Below are positions 62,713 to 64,000 of a stretch of DNA of 64,000 bases, piece by piece; the first letter of the stretch is position 1, and each line of letters begins with the position of its first letter. The notes beneath the pieces were generated by a model. It was not told the DNA's origin, made no database searches, and saw nothing but the letters and a program-made list of their open reading frames with translations. The stretch comes from Acidovorax radicis (GTDB taxonomy: Bacteria > Pseudomonadota > Gammaproteobacteria > Burkholderiales > Burkholderiaceae_C). The stretch covers positions 744,001 through 808,000 of the forward strand of contig NZ_CP075184.1 of the NCBI RefSeq assembly GCF_020510705.1. The letters run 5' to 3'. Both the position numbers and the translations under genes were made by a program.

Positions 62713-64000
62713 ATGCGCCACCACGGCGAAACCGCGCCTCCTGCTTCTGGCAGCACCGCACCCGCTCATTCCGATTGGGCGACCCTTCACCGCCTTTTGC
62801 CCTATTTGTGGCGCTACAAGTGGCGCGTCGTGGGCGCCATTGTGTTCATGGTGGGCGCCAAGTTCGCCAATGTGGGCGTGCCCCTGCTGCTCAAGACACT
62901 GGTGGATGCGATGAACTTCAAACCAAGCGAGCCTGCCGCGCTGCTGGTGGTGCCGGTGGGCCTGCTGGTGGCCTATGGCGGGCTGCGGCTGTCCACCTCG
63001 CTGTTCACCGAGCTGCGCGAACTGGTGTTTGCCAAGGCCACACAAGGCGCAGCGCGGTCGATTGCGCTGGAAACGTTCCAACACCTGCATGCCTTGAGCC
63101 TGCGGTTTCACCTGGAGCGCCAGACCGGGGGCATGACGCGTGACATCGAGCGGGGCGTGCGCGGCATCGAGTCATTGATCTCGTTCACGCTGTTCAACGT
63201 GGTAGCCACGCTGGTGGAGGTGGTGCTGGTGCTCTCGGTGCTGGCCATCAAGTTCGATGCCTGGTTCGCGTGGATCACGCTGGCTGCGCTGGTGTTCTAC
63301 ATCACCTTCACGGTGCTGGTGACCGAGTGGCGCACCCAGTTCCGCCGCCAGGCCAACGAGTTTGATTCGGCGGCACACACCAAGGCGGTGGATTCGTTGC
63401 TCAACTACGAAACCGTCAAATACTTCAACAACGAAGGTTTTGAAGCCCGCCGTTACGACGAAAGCCTCGAGCGCCTGCGCCTGGCGCGCCTCAAGAGCCA
63501 GACCACACTGTCCATGCTCAATGCGGGCCAGCAGTTCATCATTGCGCTGGGCTTGGTGGCGATGTTGTGGCGTGCCACCCAAGGGGTGGTCGATGGGAGC
63601 ATGACACTGGGTGACCTGGTCATGGTGAATGCCTTCATGATCCAGCTGTATATCCCGTTCAACTTCCTGGGCGTGATCTACCGCGAGATCAAACAAAGCC
63701 TCACCGATCTGGACAAGATGTTTGTGTTGATGGACAAGGAGCGCGAGGTGGCAGACGCGCCTGGTGCGCAAGCTTTGGCGGGGCTCGACGCCCCCACGGT
63801 GCGTTTTGAGAACGTGTACTTTGCGTACGACCCCGGTGACGCCGCAGCAGGCGGGCGCGCCATTTTGCAAAGTGTGAGTTTTGAGATCCCCGCCGGCAAG
63901 ACCGTGGCGGTGGTGGGCCCTTCGGGCTCGGGTAAGTCCACGCTGGCGCGGTTGCTGTTTCGGTTCTATGACATTCAGCAGGGCCGCATCACCATTGCAG
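62713..64000 (+). CDS. Atm1-like ABC exporter, fused permease and ATPase (3' end outside window)
   Basis: A homodimeric exporter half-transporter cut by the window end after 429 codons. The membrane domain begins with WATLHRLLPYLWRYKWRVVGAIVFMVGAKFANVGVPLLLKTLVDAM and contains the Atm1/ABCB7-type stretch SLRFHLERQTGGMTRDIERGVRGI and NYETVKYFNNEGFEARRYDESL. The ATPase begins with VRFENVYFAYDP and Walker A VVGPSGSGKST (about residues 402-412). Start at ATG 62713 matches the family N-terminus. Atm1-type exporters carry glutathione-bound metals or sulfur compounds. Confidence 0.9.
   Translation, partial: MRHHGETAPPASGSTAPAHSDWATLHRLLPYLWRYKWRVVGAIVFMVGAKFANVGVPLLLKTLVDAMNFKPSEPAALLVVPVGLLVAYGGLRLSTSLFTELRELVFAKATQGAARSIALETFQHLHALSLRFHLERQTGGMTRDIERGVRGIESLISFTLFNVVATLVEVVLVLSVLAIKFDAWFAWITLAALVFYITFTVLVTEWRTQFRRQANEFDSAAHTKAVDSLLNYETVKYFNNEGFEARRYDESLERLRLARLKSQTTLSMLNAGQQFIIALGLVAMLWRATQGVVDGSMTLGDLVMVNAFMIQLYIPFNFLGVIYREIKQSLTDLDKMFVLMDKEREVADAPGAQALAGLDAPTVRFENVYFAYDPGDAAAGGRAILQSVSFEIPAGKTVAVVGPSGSGKSTLARLLFRFYDIQQGRITIA

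Overview
The window is a chromosomal segment of a GC-rich Gram-negative bacterium, most likely a betaproteobacterium of the family Comamonadaceae (Acidovorax-like). Evidence for this is the gene families (type II secretin, SlmA, many acyl-CoA dehydrogenases, Liv-type transporters fused to a CoA-ligase operon), strong GCC/GGC/CTG codon preference, and several copies of an A/T-flanked dispersed repeat of the kind I associate with Acidovorax-type genomes. Taxonomy is inference from reading, not from a search.

Layout. 1-5.8 kb: 3' end of a type II secretion secretin gene (gspD), a small lipoprotein, a strongly expressed-looking 596-aa secreted protein of unknown function with a strong terminator, and a periplasmic parvulin-type prolyl isomerase. 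5.9-17.9 kb: a surface-polysaccharide cluster with a Wzm/Wzt-type ABC exporter, two methyltransferases, two acyltransferase-3 membrane proteins, a 1257-aa methyltransferase/glycosyltransferase fusion, a GT2 glycosyltransferase and a WecA/MraY-like priming transferase. 18.0-22.1 kb: argB, an OmpR-type two-component system and slmA. 22.3-32.4 kb: a TetR regulator followed by a fatty-acid/acyl-CoA oxidation run (acyl-CoA dehydrogenase, DUF2147 protein, FadN-type bifunctional enzyme, thioesterases, thiolase, alpha/beta hydrolase, enoyl-CoA hydratase). 32.4-33.5 kb: a gene-free repeat island. 33.6-44.2 kb: a second TetR regulator heading a tight operon (SDR, acyl-CoA carboxylase beta, AlkC-like protein, acyl-CoA dehydrogenase, enoyl-CoA hydratase, biotin carboxylase alpha, second acyl-CoA dehydrogenase, BKACE-type lyase) that resembles the Pseudomonas atu (acyclic terpenoid) cluster. 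44.2-48.0 kb: a DUF2971 gene broken by two insertion sequences (IS256 and IS5 families), each with clear target-site duplications. 48.0-60.2 kb, minus strand: a second FadB/FadA pair (fadB carries a stop codon), an acyl-CoA dehydrogenase, a Liv-type substrate-binding protein, and a livHMGF-CoA ligase operon. 60.6-64 kb: a thioesterase, a bactofilin, a YciA-like thioesterase and the start of an Atm1-like ABC exporter.

How the parts fit. The second half reads as one catabolic system: import of an organic acid (Liv-type transporter), activation to a CoA ester (AMP-forming ligase), dehydrogenation, carboxylation, hydration and cleavage. Two palindrome types support joint control. A 30-bp AT-flanked palindrome centred on AAGCA-NN-TGCTT occurs before the second TetR gene, before the acyl-CoA dehydrogenase at 53.2 kb and before livH at 60.2 kb. 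A second palindrome, AACGA-N-CG-N-TCGTT, occurs before the first TetR gene and before the substrate-binding protein gene. Both were found by eye and need a genome-wide motif scan.

All starts were chosen from visible start codons, ribosome-binding sites and expected family N-termini; many differ from the longest open frame.
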